The notes below the pieces were generated by a model, which had not been told where the DNA came from, did no database searches, and saw only the letters and a list, made by a program, of their open reading frames with translations. DNA of 64,000 nt from Solibacillus sp. FSL R7-0668 (GTDB lineage: Bacteria; Bacillota; Bacilli; Bacillales_A; Planococcaceae): contig NZ_JBBOUU010000001.1 of NCBI RefSeq assembly GCF_038006205.1, positions 1,242,001 through 1,306,000 of the forward strand, in the 5' to 3' direction. The translations under genes were made by a program, and so were the position numbers. Below are positions 46,151 through 53,869 of this stretch, piece after piece; position 1 is the first letter of the stretch; each line of letters begins with the position of its first letter.

Positions 46151-46179
46151 TTGACAATATACCTGTGGGGGTATATTAT
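46151..46179 (+). promoter_or_regulatory. Promoter with CstR-type operator before the CoA-disulfide reductase gene
   Basis: TTGACA (46151-46156) and TATTAT (46174-46179) are 17 bp apart. The spacer holds ATACCTGTGGGGGTAT (46159-46174), the first copy of the palindrome repeated at 47980, 48320 and 50617. Confidence 0.85.
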
Positions 46180-46235
46180 AAAACTTGTAAATAGTAAAAA
46201 ATAAAAAAGTGGTCATGTCAGAGAGGGGTATTTAA

Positions 46236-47927
46236 ATGAAGAAAATTGTAATCGTTGGTGGCGTTGCAGGTGGTGCATCTGCAGCAGCACGAATTCGTCG
46301 TTTAGATGAAGAAGCACAAATTGTAATGTTTGAAAAAGGTCCCCATGTATCGTTTTCAAACTGTTCTTTACCATTTTACTTAAGCGGTGTTGTAGCAGAT
46401 TCAAAAAAATTAGTCATGATGAACCCAAACTCATTTGAAGCAAAATATAATATTGATGCACGTGTAAATAGTGAAGTCGTTGCGATTAACCGTGAGCAAA
46501 AACTAGTAACTGTTAAAAATGGTGTAACTGGCGAAAGCTATGAAGAAGCATATGATGTATTAATTTTATCACCAGGTGCAAGTCCGATTGTACCGAAGCT
46601 TGAAGGTGTGGACCTACCGCATGTATTTACAGTACGTAATGTAGTGGATATTGAAAAGCTACATAATGCGATTGTTGAAAAAGATGCAAAAAGTATTGCG
46701 GTAATCGGTGGTGGCTTTATCGGTGTAGAAGTGGCAGAAAATTTACGTCTAGCTGGTCGTAATGTGTCATTAGTCGAATTCGCACCACAAATTTTAACAC
46801 CATTTGATGAAGACATGGTGCAAATTTTGCATAAGGAAATGACGGATCATGGTGTTGATTTAGTCGTTGGAGATGGCTTAGCAGCGATCAATGAACAGGC
46901 GATTACGTTAAATTCAGGGAAAGTCATTGAAGCAGATATCGTTGTATTAGCGATTGGTGTACGTCCTGAAACGTCTTTAGCAGTCAATGCAAATCTTGAA
47001 ATTGGTGAAACAGGTGCGATTGCCGTTAACCAAAATTATCAAACGAACGATCCGAATATTTATGCGGTAGGTGATGCGATTGAAGTGTACCACCGCCTAA
47101 TGAACAAAAAAACACGCCTTGCATTAGCAGGTCCAGCACAAAAACAAGCACGCGCCATTGCGGACCATATTTATGGTATACCAAATCAGAACCGTGGTGT
47201 CATTGGTTCATCAAGTATTCAAGTGTTTGATCTAGCGGCTGCTTCAACAGGCTTAAACGAGCGTACGGCGAAGCAATTAGGGATTCCGACAGATGCCGTA
47301 TATGTCATTGCACCGGATAAAGTGGGCTTAATGCCATCAAGTAATCCATTGCATTTTAAATTAATTTATGAAATGCCTACGGGTCGTATTTTAGGTGCAC
47401 AAGCAATTGGTAAAGGAAATGCGGACAAACGAATTGATGTCATCGCTACATTGATTTCGATGAATGGTACGGTAGAGGACTTAAAGGATTTAGAATTAAC
47501 GTATTCACCTATGTTCTCAACAGCTAAGGACGTTGCGAATATGGCAGCTCTAGTCGCATCGAACCTTATGGCGGGTCGCTTCAAGCAAGTACGTGTTGAC
47601 GAAGTACGCGGCTTAGTCGAATCTGGCGCGGTAATTATTGACGTGCGCGAGCCAAATGAATTTGCAAATGGTGCATTAAAAGGTGCAATCAATATTCCAT
47701 TAGGCGAAATCCGTACACGCATGAACGAAATTCCTAAAGATGTACCGGTATACGTACATTGCCGTTCGTCTCAGCGTAGCTATAATGCTGTAATGGCATT
47801 AGAAAACAGTGGTTATGACAATGTGTATAATATTTCGGGTTCTTATTTAGGGATTAACTTATATGAGTATTTCAATGACCAACAACAAGGTCGCGAGCCA
47901 ATTGTGACGGAGTATAATTTTAAATAG
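46236..47927 (+). CDS. CoA-disulfide reductase with C-terminal rhodanese domain
   Basis: A 563-residue FAD/NAD(P) oxidoreductase of the CoADR-RHD (polysulfide or CoA-persulfide reductase) type. FAD-binding VGGVAGGASAA (8-18), single redox C43 in SFSNCSLPFYLSG, NAD(P)-binding VIGGGFIGVEVAENL (about 150), and a rhodanese domain (about 460-560) with active-site C509 in VHCRSSQR. Homologues reduce CoA-persulfides, polysulfides or CoA disulfide and are found in sulfur-detox loci. It has its own CstR-type promoter and a terminator, so it is separately transcribed from cstR. Confidence 0.9.
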   Translation: MKKIVIVGGVAGGASAAARIRRLDEEAQIVMFEKGPHVSFSNCSLPFYLSGVVADSKKLVMMNPNSFEAKYNIDARVNSEVVAINREQKLVTVKNGVTGESYEEAYDVLILSPGASPIVPKLEGVDLPHVFTVRNVVDIEKLHNAIVEKDAKSIAVIGGGFIGVEVAENLRLAGRNVSLVEFAPQILTPFDEDMVQILHKEMTDHGVDLVVGDGLAAINEQAITLNSGKVIEADIVVLAIGVRPETSLAVNANLEIGETGAIAVNQNYQTNDPNIYAVGDAIEVYHRLMNKKTRLALAGPAQKQARAIADHIYGIPNQNRGVIGSSSIQVFDLAAASTGLNERTAKQLGIPTDAVYVIAPDKVGLMPSSNPLHFKLIYEMPTGRILGAQAIGKGNADKRIDVIATLISMNGTVEDLKDLELTYSPMFSTAKDVANMAALVASNLMAGRFKQVRVDEVRGLVESGAVIIDVREPNEFANGALKGAINIPLGEIRTRMNEIPKDVPVYVHCRSSQRSYNAVMALENSGYDNVYNISGSYLGINLYEYFNDQQQGREPIVTEYNFK

Positions 47928-47928
47928 A

Positions 47929-47971
47929 ATTTTGGCGGGAGAAATTAATTTTTCTCCCACAAAATTTTTTA
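47929..47971 (+). terminator. Terminator after the CoA-disulfide reductase gene
   Basis: GGGAGAAA pairs with TTTCTCCC, with AATTTTG/CAAAATT outside, followed by six Ts. Confidence 0.8.
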
Positions 47972-47972
47972 G

Positions 47973-48001
47973 TTGACATATACCTCTAGGGGTATTAATA
48001 T
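47973..48001 (+). promoter_or_regulatory. cstR promoter with embedded operator
   Basis: TTGACA (47973-47978) and TAATAT (47996-48001) are 17 bp apart; the spacer contains ATACCTCTAGGGGTAT. The arrangement is the same as at 46151, indicating autorepression. Confidence 0.87.
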
Positions 48002-48034
48002 AAGAGTAAGCAAAACGAAAAAAGAGGTGAGCTT

Positions 48035-48295
48035 ATGCAATACGATGCAAAGGTAACAGCACGTATGAAACGAATTGAAGGTCAGCTTCGTGGCGTACTT
48101 CGCATGATGGAAGAAGAAAAGGATTGCAAAGAAGTCATCACACAGCTCAGCGCAATTCGTTCTGCAGTCGACCGAACAATCGGAGTAATTGTTTCAGACA
48201 ATTTAGTGGAATGTTTATCTAAAGAAGATGAAAAAGAATTAGATAAAAACGAATTGGTCAAACAAGCAGTAGAATTATTAGTAAAAAGTCGATAA
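48035..48295 (+). CDS. cstR: Persulfide-sensing repressor CstR (CsoR family)
   Basis: An 86-residue all-helical CsoR-family repressor. The two sensing cysteines are C31 and C60, exactly the positions described for staphylococcal CstR, which forms inter-subunit di-/tri-sulfide links with persulfides. The His that binds copper in true CsoR is replaced (N56), arguing against a Cu sensor. RMKRIEGQLRGVLRMMEE is the family start. It sits among persulfide genes and is preceded by its own operator. Confidence 0.92.
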   Translation: MQYDAKVTARMKRIEGQLRGVLRMMEEEKDCKEVITQLSAIRSAVDRTIGVIVSDNLVECLSKEDEKELDKNELVKQAVELLVKSR

Positions 48296-48319
48296 GGCTT
48301 TTTATTTTTCAAAAATAAT

Positions 48320-48335
48320 ATACCTATAGGGGTAA
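48320..48335 (+). promoter_or_regulatory. CstR-type operator overlapping the dsrE ribosome binding site
   Basis: ATACCTATAGGGGTAA is the third palindrome copy. Its right half runs into GGTAAGGAG, the ribosome binding site of the gene at 48345. No clear -35/-10 surrounds it, so it may block passing polymerase or a weak local promoter. Confidence 0.75.
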
Positions 48336-48344
48336 GGAGATAGT

Positions 48345-48821
48345 ATGGAAAAGAAAAGAACAACCATCGTTTTATTTAGTGGAGATTATGACAAGGCAAT
48401 GGCAGCATATATTATTGCCAATGGTGCAGCAGCGTACGATCATGAGGTAACAATCTTCCATACGTTCTGGGGTATTAACGCATTACGAAAACAAGAGCCT
48501 GTTCAAGTGAAAAAAGGTTTCCTAGAAAAAATGTTTGCCAAAATGATGCCACAAGGTGCTGAAAAGCTAGGTCTTTCAAAAATGCAAATGCTTGGTATGG
48601 GGCCAAAAATGATCAAGCATGTCGTTAATAAGCACAACGCACTAACATTAACGCAACTGATTGATATGGCACAGGAGCAAGATATTAAACTTGTTACTTG
48701 TACGATGACAATGGATTTACTAGGACTTCAAGAAGAAGAGTTACTTGACGGGATTCAATATGCAGGAGTCGCAGCTTATTTAGCAGACGCTGAAGAAGGA
48801 ACGGTCAACTTATTCATATAA
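48345..48821 (+). CDS. DsrE-family sulfur carrier protein (long form)
   Basis: A 158-residue DsrE/DsrF-like (DsrE2 group) protein. FSGDYDKAMAAYIIANGAAA and a conserved cysteine C119 in LVTCTMTMDLLG match the family; a lysine/methionine-rich insert (55-90) sets it apart from the shorter copy at 50128. Members accept and pass sulfane sulfur. It starts the run dsrE-rhodanese behind a CstR operator. Confidence 0.85.
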   Translation: MEKKRTTIVLFSGDYDKAMAAYIIANGAAAYDHEVTIFHTFWGINALRKQEPVQVKKGFLEKMFAKMMPQGAEKLGLSKMQMLGMGPKMIKHVVNKHNALTLTQLIDMAQEQDIKLVTCTMTMDLLGLQEEELLDGIQYAGVAAYLADAEEGTVNLFI

Positions 48822-48831
48822 GAGGTGCGAA

Positions 48832-49173
48832 ATGGAAACAATTATTATCATTGCAGTTATTGTGGCGTTTTTCGCTTGGCGTATGAAGCCAGCGAAAGGT
48901 ATTCAAACGATAACGACAGCAAAAGCAAAAGAAATTATTAATGATAAAGATAAAGTGTTTATCGATGTTCGAACACCAGCAGAATATAAGGCACGCAATG
49001 TCAAACAGTTTAAAAATATGCCACTTGGTACAGATTATTCGAAGCTACCTAAGGATAAAGAAATTGTTGTCATTTGTCAGAGCGGCATGCGTTCAATGCA
49101 AGCGTGCAAGCAATTAAAAAAATTAGGCTATGAAAAAGTAACGAATATTCGTGGCGGTATGAGTGCATATTAA
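48832..49173 (+). CDS. Membrane-anchored single-domain rhodanese
   Basis: 113 residues: an N-terminal membrane helix (about 2-16, IIIIAVIVAFFAW), then a rhodanese domain (25-113) with active-site C82 in VICQSGMRSM. It transfers sulfane sulfur at the inner membrane face. It follows the dsrE gene by 10 nt. Confidence 0.88.
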   Translation: METIIIIAVIVAFFAWRMKPAKGIQTITTAKAKEIINDKDKVFIDVRTPAEYKARNVKQFKNMPLGTDYSKLPKDKEIVVICQSGMRSMQACKQLKKLGYEKVTNIRGGMSAY

Positions 49174-49247
49174 TTTATCATTCGGTCGCGTCTGTTATAA
49201 GCGCAATGAATGTTCATAAACGAATGATTCCTTAGGAGGAACAAAAA

Positions 49248-49544
49248 GTGAAAACAATTTTACCAGAAGAAGTGCAAGCAAAATTACAAGCAGGCGAAGC
49301 GTTAAATTTAATCGACGTTCGCGAAGTGGATGAAGTAGCTGCGGGTCATATTCCGGGCATTACAAATATTCCACTTGGCTTATTAGAATTTAAAATGAAT
49401 GAGCTCGATAAAAAGAAAGCATATATTATGGTTTGCCGATCAGGTGGTCGCAGTGGCCAAGCAACAGCATTTTTAGAGTCACAAGGCTATGATGTAACAA
49501 ATATGACTGGCGGTATGCTGGATTGGACTGGCGACGTCGAGTAA
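49248..49544 (+). CDS. Single-domain rhodanese
   Basis: 98 residues, almost entirely rhodanese domain, with active-site C63 in MVCRSGGRSGQA and the CH2 motifs LIDVRE and HIPGITNIPLG. GTG 49248 follows TAGGAGGA. A soluble sulfurtransferase or carrier for the persulfide island. Confidence 0.9.
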   Translation: MKTILPEEVQAKLQAGEALNLIDVREVDEVAAGHIPGITNIPLGLLEFKMNELDKKKAYIMVCRSGGRSGQATAFLESQGYDVTNMTGGMLDWTGDVE

Positions 49545-49565
49545 TAAAAAAGACGGAGGTTTCAC

Positions 49566-50126
49566 ATGATTAAAGCAGACGTAAAATTAGACGCAAAAGG
49601 CTTAGCATGTCCAATGCCAATCGTGAAAACGAAAAAAGCGATTCAAGGCTTAGAGGACGGGCAAGTTTTAGAAGTAGTAGCAACAGACAAAGGCTCAAAA
49701 GCAGATTTAGCGGCTTGGGCGAAAACAGTTGGTCACCAATATATCGGGACAACTGAAGAGGGCGATGTACTATACCACTACATCCGCAAATGTAATCCAG
49801 AGGTAAGCGATGCTGTCGAGAAAACATTTGAACAAACAGCAACAAACGAAGAAGCAGTCGCAGCTAACGGCTTAATTTTAGACGTACGTGAAGCAGCAGA
49901 ATACGCATTCGGTCATATTCCAGGCGCAAAATCGATTCCAATGGGTGAATTGGCAGAGCGTATTGGTGAGTTAAACAAAGATGAAGCAATTTATGTCATT
50001 TGCCGTACAGGCACACGCTCCGATTTAGCGGCTCAGCAATTAGCACAAGCAGGATTTACAAAAGTATATAACGTCTTACCAGGTATGACTGGCTATGAAG
50101 GCGAATTAGAGAAAGAGGTACAATAA
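49566..50126 (+). CDS. TusA-rhodanese fusion protein
   Basis: A 186-residue fusion: a TusA/SirA domain (1-76) with the sulfur-carrying C15 in KGLACPMPIV, a short linker, then a rhodanese domain (about 98-185) with active-site C146 in VICRTGTRS. The fusion puts a sulfur donor and a carrier on one chain. It ends 1 nt before the next dsrE start, so they are tightly coupled. Confidence 0.92.
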   Translation: MIKADVKLDAKGLACPMPIVKTKKAIQGLEDGQVLEVVATDKGSKADLAAWAKTVGHQYIGTTEEGDVLYHYIRKCNPEVSDAVEKTFEQTATNEEAVAANGLILDVREAAEYAFGHIPGAKSIPMGELAERIGELNKDEAIYVICRTGTRSDLAAQQLAQAGFTKVYNVLPGMTGYEGELEKEVQ

Positions 50127-50127
50127 T

Positions 50128-50523
50128 ATGTCAAACAAAGTAGCAATTATCGCATCAAACGGTGGTCTTTTCGACGCGTATAAAGTATTCAATATCGCAA
50201 CAGCAGCAGCGGCTTCAGATAAAGAAGTAGAAATTTTCTTCACATTTGAAGGCTTAAACTTAATTCATAAAGAAGGCATGCACGCTTTAGCAATGCCAGC
50301 AGGAAAAGAACATTTCGCAGAAGGCTTTAAAAACGCACAAGTTCCAGCGATTCCACAATTAGTGGAAATGGCACAAGAATTAGGCGTGAAATTCATCGCT
50401 TGCCAAATGACGATGGACGTAATGGGCTTAACAAAAGAAAACTTTGTGGATGGCATCGACGTAGGTGGGGCTGTAACATTCTTAGAATTCGCAAAAGACG
50501 CAGCACCAACACTTACATTCTAA
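50128..50523 (+). CDS. DsrE-family sulfur carrier protein (short form)
   Basis: 131 residues with IIASNGGLFDAYKVFNIATAA and the conserved C92 in FIACQMTMDVMG. It is a paralogue of the 48345 product and lacks its insert. DsrE2 proteins pair with TusA and rhodanese in sulfane-sulfur relays. It follows the TusA-rhodanese gene directly. Confidence 0.88.
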   Translation: MSNKVAIIASNGGLFDAYKVFNIATAAAASDKEVEIFFTFEGLNLIHKEGMHALAMPAGKEHFAEGFKNAQVPAIPQLVEMAQELGVKFIACQMTMDVMGLTKENFVDGIDVGGAVTFLEFAKDAAPTLTF

Positions 50524-50568
50524 TAACGGGCATTTGCTCTTCAACTATTCCACAATTTGATTGAATCG

Positions 50569-50597
50569 GTACTAGGTAGCTCTGTCTACCTAGACCA
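50569..50597. repeat. Hairpin between dsrE and the persulfide dioxygenase gene
   Basis: GGTACTAGGTAG and CTACCTAGACC arms around CTCTGT form a near-perfect stem. It is followed on the plus strand by As, so it would terminate only minus-strand transcripts; role unclear. Confidence 0.45.
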
Positions 50598-50616
50598 AAA
50601 AAATTTACACTAAATT

Positions 50617-50632
50617 ATACCTATGGGGGTAC
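50617..50632 (+). promoter_or_regulatory. CstR-type operator before the persulfide dioxygenase gene
   Basis: ATACCTATGGGGGTAC is the fourth palindrome copy. It ends 6 nt before ATG 50639 and contains the GGGGG that would serve as ribosome binding site. Confidence 0.75.
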
Positions 50633-50638
50633 TAAAAA

Positions 50639-51766
50639 ATGACAGTAACAGCATGGACAGCGGCACAAGTAGCACGCAAAGTAATCGACAATAAAGAATT
50701 ATTCATTTTAGATGTTCGTAATGCAGATGCATTTGAAGATTGGAAAATCGACGGTCATAAGTTCGAGTATTTAAATATTCCATACTTCGAGTTACTTGAT
50801 GGCGTAGAAGAAATTTTACCACAAATTCCAACAGACAAAGAAGTACTTGTCGTATGTGCAAAAGAAGGCTCATCGATCATGGTAGCGGAAATGTTATCTG
50901 AAGCAGGTCGTGAAGTTGGCTACTTACAAGGTGGTATGAAATCTTGGTCAATGTACCTAGAGCCCATTAAAGTAGGCGACCTTGCAAACGGCGGCGAGCT
51001 CTACCAATTCGTACGCTTAGGGAAAGGCTGTCTTTCTTACATGGCAATTTCTGAAGGCGAAGCAGCAATCATCGACGCAGTACGCTTCACAGAAGTCTTC
51101 ACGAAGTTCGCTGAAGAAAAAGGCGTAAAAATTAAGCATGTCTTTGACACACACTTACACGCAGACCATATTTCTGGTGGTCGTCAGATTGCAGCTGCAA
51201 CAGGGGCAACATACTACTTACCACCAAAAGATGCAGAAGAAGTAGTATTCGACTATGCACCACTTGAAGATGGTTTAACAGTACAGCTTGGTTCATCTAA
51301 GATTGAAGTAGGCGCACTTTATTCACCAGGTCACACAATCGGTTCCACTTCATTCGTGATCGATGGCAAGTATTTATTAACAGGTGACATTTTATTCATC
51401 GATTCAATCGGTCGTCCAGATTTAGCTGGCTTAGCAGAGGATTGGGTAGGCGATTTACGCGAAACATTATATTCTCGCTACCGTACGTTAGCAGAAGATT
51501 TAATCGTATTACCGGCACACTTCATGATCATTGAAGAATTAAATGAAGACGGAACTGTAGCCAAACGTTTAGGTGATTTATTCGCTGAAAACCACGGCTT
51601 AAATGTGGAAGATGAGGAAGTATTCCGTTCAATGGTAACAGACAACTTACCGCCACAACCAAACGCATACCAAGAAATCCGTCACGTAAACATGGGTAAA
51701 ATTACTCCAGATAACGATGAGCAAACGGAGATGGAGATTGGCCCAAATCGTTGCGCAGTGCGCTAA
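50639..51766 (+). CDS. Rhodanese-persulfide dioxygenase fusion
   Basis: A 375-residue two-domain enzyme. N-terminal rhodanese (1-110) with C73 in VVCAKEGSS, then an ETHE1-type metallo-beta-lactamase fold (about 115-375). The iron-site residues of that family are present: H172, H174, D176 and H177 in [12 protein letters not shown]232 in SPGHTIGS, D250 in LTGDILF and H294 in LPAHF. Persulfide dioxygenases oxidise low-molecular-weight persulfides to sulfite with O2. Staphylococcal CstB is the functional parallel but has the dioxygenase first; here the order is reversed. Driven by its own CstR-type site. Confidence 0.9.
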   Translation: MTVTAWTAAQVARKVIDNKELFILDVRNADAFEDWKIDGHKFEYLNIPYFELLDGVEEILPQIPTDKEVLVVCAKEGSSIMVAEMLSEAGREVGYLQGGMKSWSMYLEPIKVGDLANGGELYQFVRLGKGCLSYMAISEGEAAIIDAVRFTEVFTKFAEEKGVKIKHVFDTHLHADHISGGRQIAAATGATYYLPPKDAEEVVFDYAPLEDGLTVQLGSSKIEVGALYSPGHTIGSTSFVIDGKYLLTGDILFIDSIGRPDLAGLAEDWVGDLRETLYSRYRTLAEDLIVLPAHFMIIEELNEDGTVAKRLGDLFAENHGLNVEDEEVFRSMVTDNLPPQPNAYQEIRHVNMGKITPDNDEQTEMEIGPNRCAVR

Positions 51767-51993
51767 CGATTCGGCCCAACTAAGAGGAACAAAAGCAAAG
51801 AACGCCACATCGTGTGGCAATGCTTTTGTGACATGCATCGTGCATGCCTCAAACCGTTGCGCAATACGCTAATTAAGTAAAATTGAAATGCTACACATAC
51901 GCTTGCCTCACGCTCAAGAGGCAAGCAACCGTCTTGTACGGAAAATTAGAAAATCGCTTACAAAATAAAACGTTAAGAATAGAGGAAATGAAC
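51767..51993 (+). repeat. Hairpin tract with duplicated 3' end of the dioxygenase gene
   Basis: Three hairpins follow one another: ACAAAAGCA/TGCTTTTGT with GCCACA/TGTGGC inside (51790-51829), CATGCA-TCG-TGCATG (51832-51846), and GCTTGCCTC/GAGGCAAGC (51901-51926). Between them 51850-51872 repeats the last 23 nt of the dioxygenase gene (51744-51766) at 20 of 23 positions, including a stop codon. It looks like debris of a local duplication or a small repeat element. Confidence 0.6.
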
Positions 51994-52221
51994 ATGAATA
52001 TTACACAAACTTTAGATGCAAAAGGGATCGCATGCCCAATGCCAATCGTACGTACAAAAAAGGCAATTGATACAATTAACACAGGTGAAGTATTAGAAGT
52101 TTTAGTAACAGACAAAGGCGCTTTAAATGACTTCCCAGCATGGTCAAAAGCAAGCGGTCACACGATTTTAGAAACAAAAGAAGTAGATGGCGTACACTAC
52201 TTCTACATTCAAAAAGCATAA
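51994..52221 (+). CDS. TusA-family sulfur carrier protein
   Basis: A 75-residue TusA/SirA-like protein with the conserved C14 in KGIACPMPIVRTKKAI. It resembles the TusA half of the 49566 fusion. ATG 51994 is 6-7 nt after AGAGGAA; a longer frame from 51883 crosses the hairpin tract and is rejected. It delivers sulfane sulfur to acceptors such as DsrE or biosynthetic enzymes. Confidence 0.9.
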   Translation: MNITQTLDAKGIACPMPIVRTKKAIDTINTGEVLEVLVTDKGALNDFPAWSKASGHTILETKEVDGVHYFYIQKA

Positions 52222-52232
52222 CAGTGTTTAGG

Positions 52233-52260
52233 GCGAGTAGAGCATTGTTCTACTCGCTTT
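52233..52260 (+). terminator. Hairpin after tusA
   Basis: GCGAGTAGA and TCTACTCGC form a 9-bp stem with 7-nt loop, followed by only three Ts, so termination may be partial. Confidence 0.55.
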
Positions 52261-52298
52261 AATATTCTAAAAGAAGAAAAAGAAAGAAGGAAAAAGCA

Positions 52299-53084
52299 AT
52301 GGAAATCGATTTATCCATCACATATATTACCGTCATTTTCGCCATTGGTTTTATTGGTTCATTTATATCAGGGATGCTCGGGGTCGGGGGCTCGATTATT
52401 AAATACCCGATGTTACTGTATATTCCACCGCTATTTGGTTTAGTGGCTTTTAGTGCACACGAAGTATCCGGTATTAGTGCTGTGCAAGTATTTTTCGCAT
52501 CAATTGCCGGAGTTTGGGCATACCGTAAAAGCGGTTTATTAAACAAAGATTTAATTATTTACATGGGGACATCGATATTAATTGGTAGCTTTATTGGTAG
52601 TTACGGATCTGGATTTTTATCAGAGGATGCAGTGAATGTCGTCTACGGGATACTCGCAGCCATTGCAGCCGTGATGATGTTTATTCCACGTAAAACGGTT
52701 GAAGATGCAAATGTGATTACCTTTAATAAAGTATTAGCAAGTTCATTAGCATTAATCGTCGGGATTGGATCTGGTATTGTCGGAGCAGCAGGAGGCTTTT
52801 TACTTGTACCGATTATGTTAACAGTCTTAAAAGTCCCAACACGCGTGACGATTGCAACGAGTTTAGCCATTACCTTTATTTCGTCCATTGGTGGTAGTAT
52901 CGGGAAGTTAGTGACAGGTCAAGTGGAATACTGGCCAGCCTTCTTAATGATTATTGCGAGCGTCATCGCGGCTCCACTTGGCGCTAAAGCTGGACAAAAA
53001 ATGAACATCAAAATTTTACAAGCTTTACTTGCTATTCTGATTGGTGCAACGGCTATTAAAATTTGGGTTGATATCCTGCTATAA
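52299..53084 (+). CDS. TauE/SafE-family exporter
   Basis: A 261-residue membrane protein with seven or eight spans in two related halves: [20 protein letters not shown] and [18 protein letters not shown]. The family exports sulfite and small sulfonates. Next to a persulfide dioxygenase, which makes sulfite, a sulfite exporter is the natural role (inference). Confidence 0.9.
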   Translation: MEIDLSITYITVIFAIGFIGSFISGMLGVGGSIIKYPMLLYIPPLFGLVAFSAHEVSGISAVQVFFASIAGVWAYRKSGLLNKDLIIYMGTSILIGSFIGSYGSGFLSEDAVNVVYGILAAIAAVMMFIPRKTVEDANVITFNKVLASSLALIVGIGSGIVGAAGGFLLVPIMLTVLKVPTRVTIATSLAITFISSIGGSIGKLVTGQVEYWPAFLMIIASVIAAPLGAKAGQKMNIKILQALLAILIGATAIKIWVDILL

Positions 53085-53090
53085 TAAATT

Positions 53091-53153
53091 GTGAAGTAAT
53101 TTTCACTTTATTGATATGAATTTGCCACGTGAACTTCAAATTAATTTCACAAA
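53091..53153 (+). promoter_or_regulatory. Possible anaerobic regulator sites before the nos-type operon
   Basis: GTGAAGTAATTTTCAC (53091-53106) is an 8-base-spaced GTGA/TCAC dyad, and TTTCACAAA (53145-53153) is the reverse of TTTGTGAAA, eight of nine to the ResD half-site TTTGTGAAT. Fnr normally needs a 6-nt gap, so the first is not a clean Fnr box. Assignment is tentative. Confidence 0.3.
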
Positions 53154-53203
53154 TCATTGATAGTATTAACTTGGAGAAGATAAGAAAAACTGGAGGCAAA
53201 ATA

Positions 53204-53866
53204 ATGAAAAAAATGATCTTAGTTGTACCATTAATTTTAGGTTTATATGCATGTGGGGATGCAGCAGAAGAAAATCCACCAGAAAAAGAAAATGTAACGC
53301 AACAAGCTGAGACAGAAGAAAATGAAGTCGTAGCAGGTGCAGAAAAGACAGAGTGGGAAATTGATGAACGCTTACAAGAACCTACAGAGGATACGACATG
53401 CTATATGTGTAATATGAAGGTGTATATGCGTGATCATGAACAAGGTGTATTCTCGGCACAAGCGATTCGTGAAGATGGGGAGCTTGTTTTCTATGACGAC
53501 ATTGGCTGCTTATTAAACGATGAATATGTTAATAATGTATCGAATGAGAAATTTGTCCGTGATTATAAAACGTTAAACTGGTTTGATGTGGAAGAGGCTC
53601 ATGTTGTGAAAACCGACTTAAAATCACCGATGAACTGGGGCTATATTTTCTTTAAAAATGAAGAACAAGCAAATGACTATATTGCGCAAAATGATGGTGC
53701 TGCATTAACGGAGCTACAACAGGTGCGTGAAGAGGCAATTGAGCGATTCAAGAAAAAGCAAGAGGCAAATAAAGATGGCGGCCATATGGAAATGGAAGGT
53801 CACGGACAGGATGACGGTCATAATCACGACGATGAAGGTCATTCAATGGACGATTCAAAAGAGTAG
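53204..53866 (+). CDS. nosL: NosL-family lipoprotein with His-rich tail
   Basis: 220 residues: a lipoprotein signal (lipobox LYAC, C17), an acidic linker (20-62), a NosL domain (about 63-180) with the putative Cu motif C66-x-x-C69-N-M71 (CYMCNM), and a histidine/aspartate/methionine-rich tail (about 195-220, for example GHGQDDGHNHDDEGH). NosL brings Cu(I) to NosDFY/NosZ. ATG 53204 is 7 nt after TGGAGG; an upstream frame is rejected. It begins an operon with nosD 3 nt downstream. Confidence 0.82.
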   Translation: MKKMILVVPLILGLYACGDAAEENPPEKENVTQQAETEENEVVAGAEKTEWEIDERLQEPTEDTTCYMCNMKVYMRDHEQGVFSAQAIREDGELVFYDDIGCLLNDEYVNNVSNEKFVRDYKTLNWFDVEEAHVVKTDLKSPMNWGYIFFKNEEQANDYIAQNDGAALTELQQVREEAIERFKKKQEANKDGGHMEMEGHGQDDGHNHDDEGHSMDDSKE

Positions 53867-53869
53867 CCT

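Noticed and set aside
48035-48295. Copper-sensing CsoR and copper operon
   Set aside because: The Cu-ligand His is replaced, the Cys spacing matches CstR, and all neighbours are sulfur proteins.
51883-51993. Longer TusA start
   Set aside because: It crosses the hairpin tract and has no ribosome binding site; ATG 51994 gives a normal 75-residue TusA.
53129-53203. Longer start of the first nosL
   Set aside because: It would hide the lipoprotein signal; ATG 53204 follows TGGAGG.
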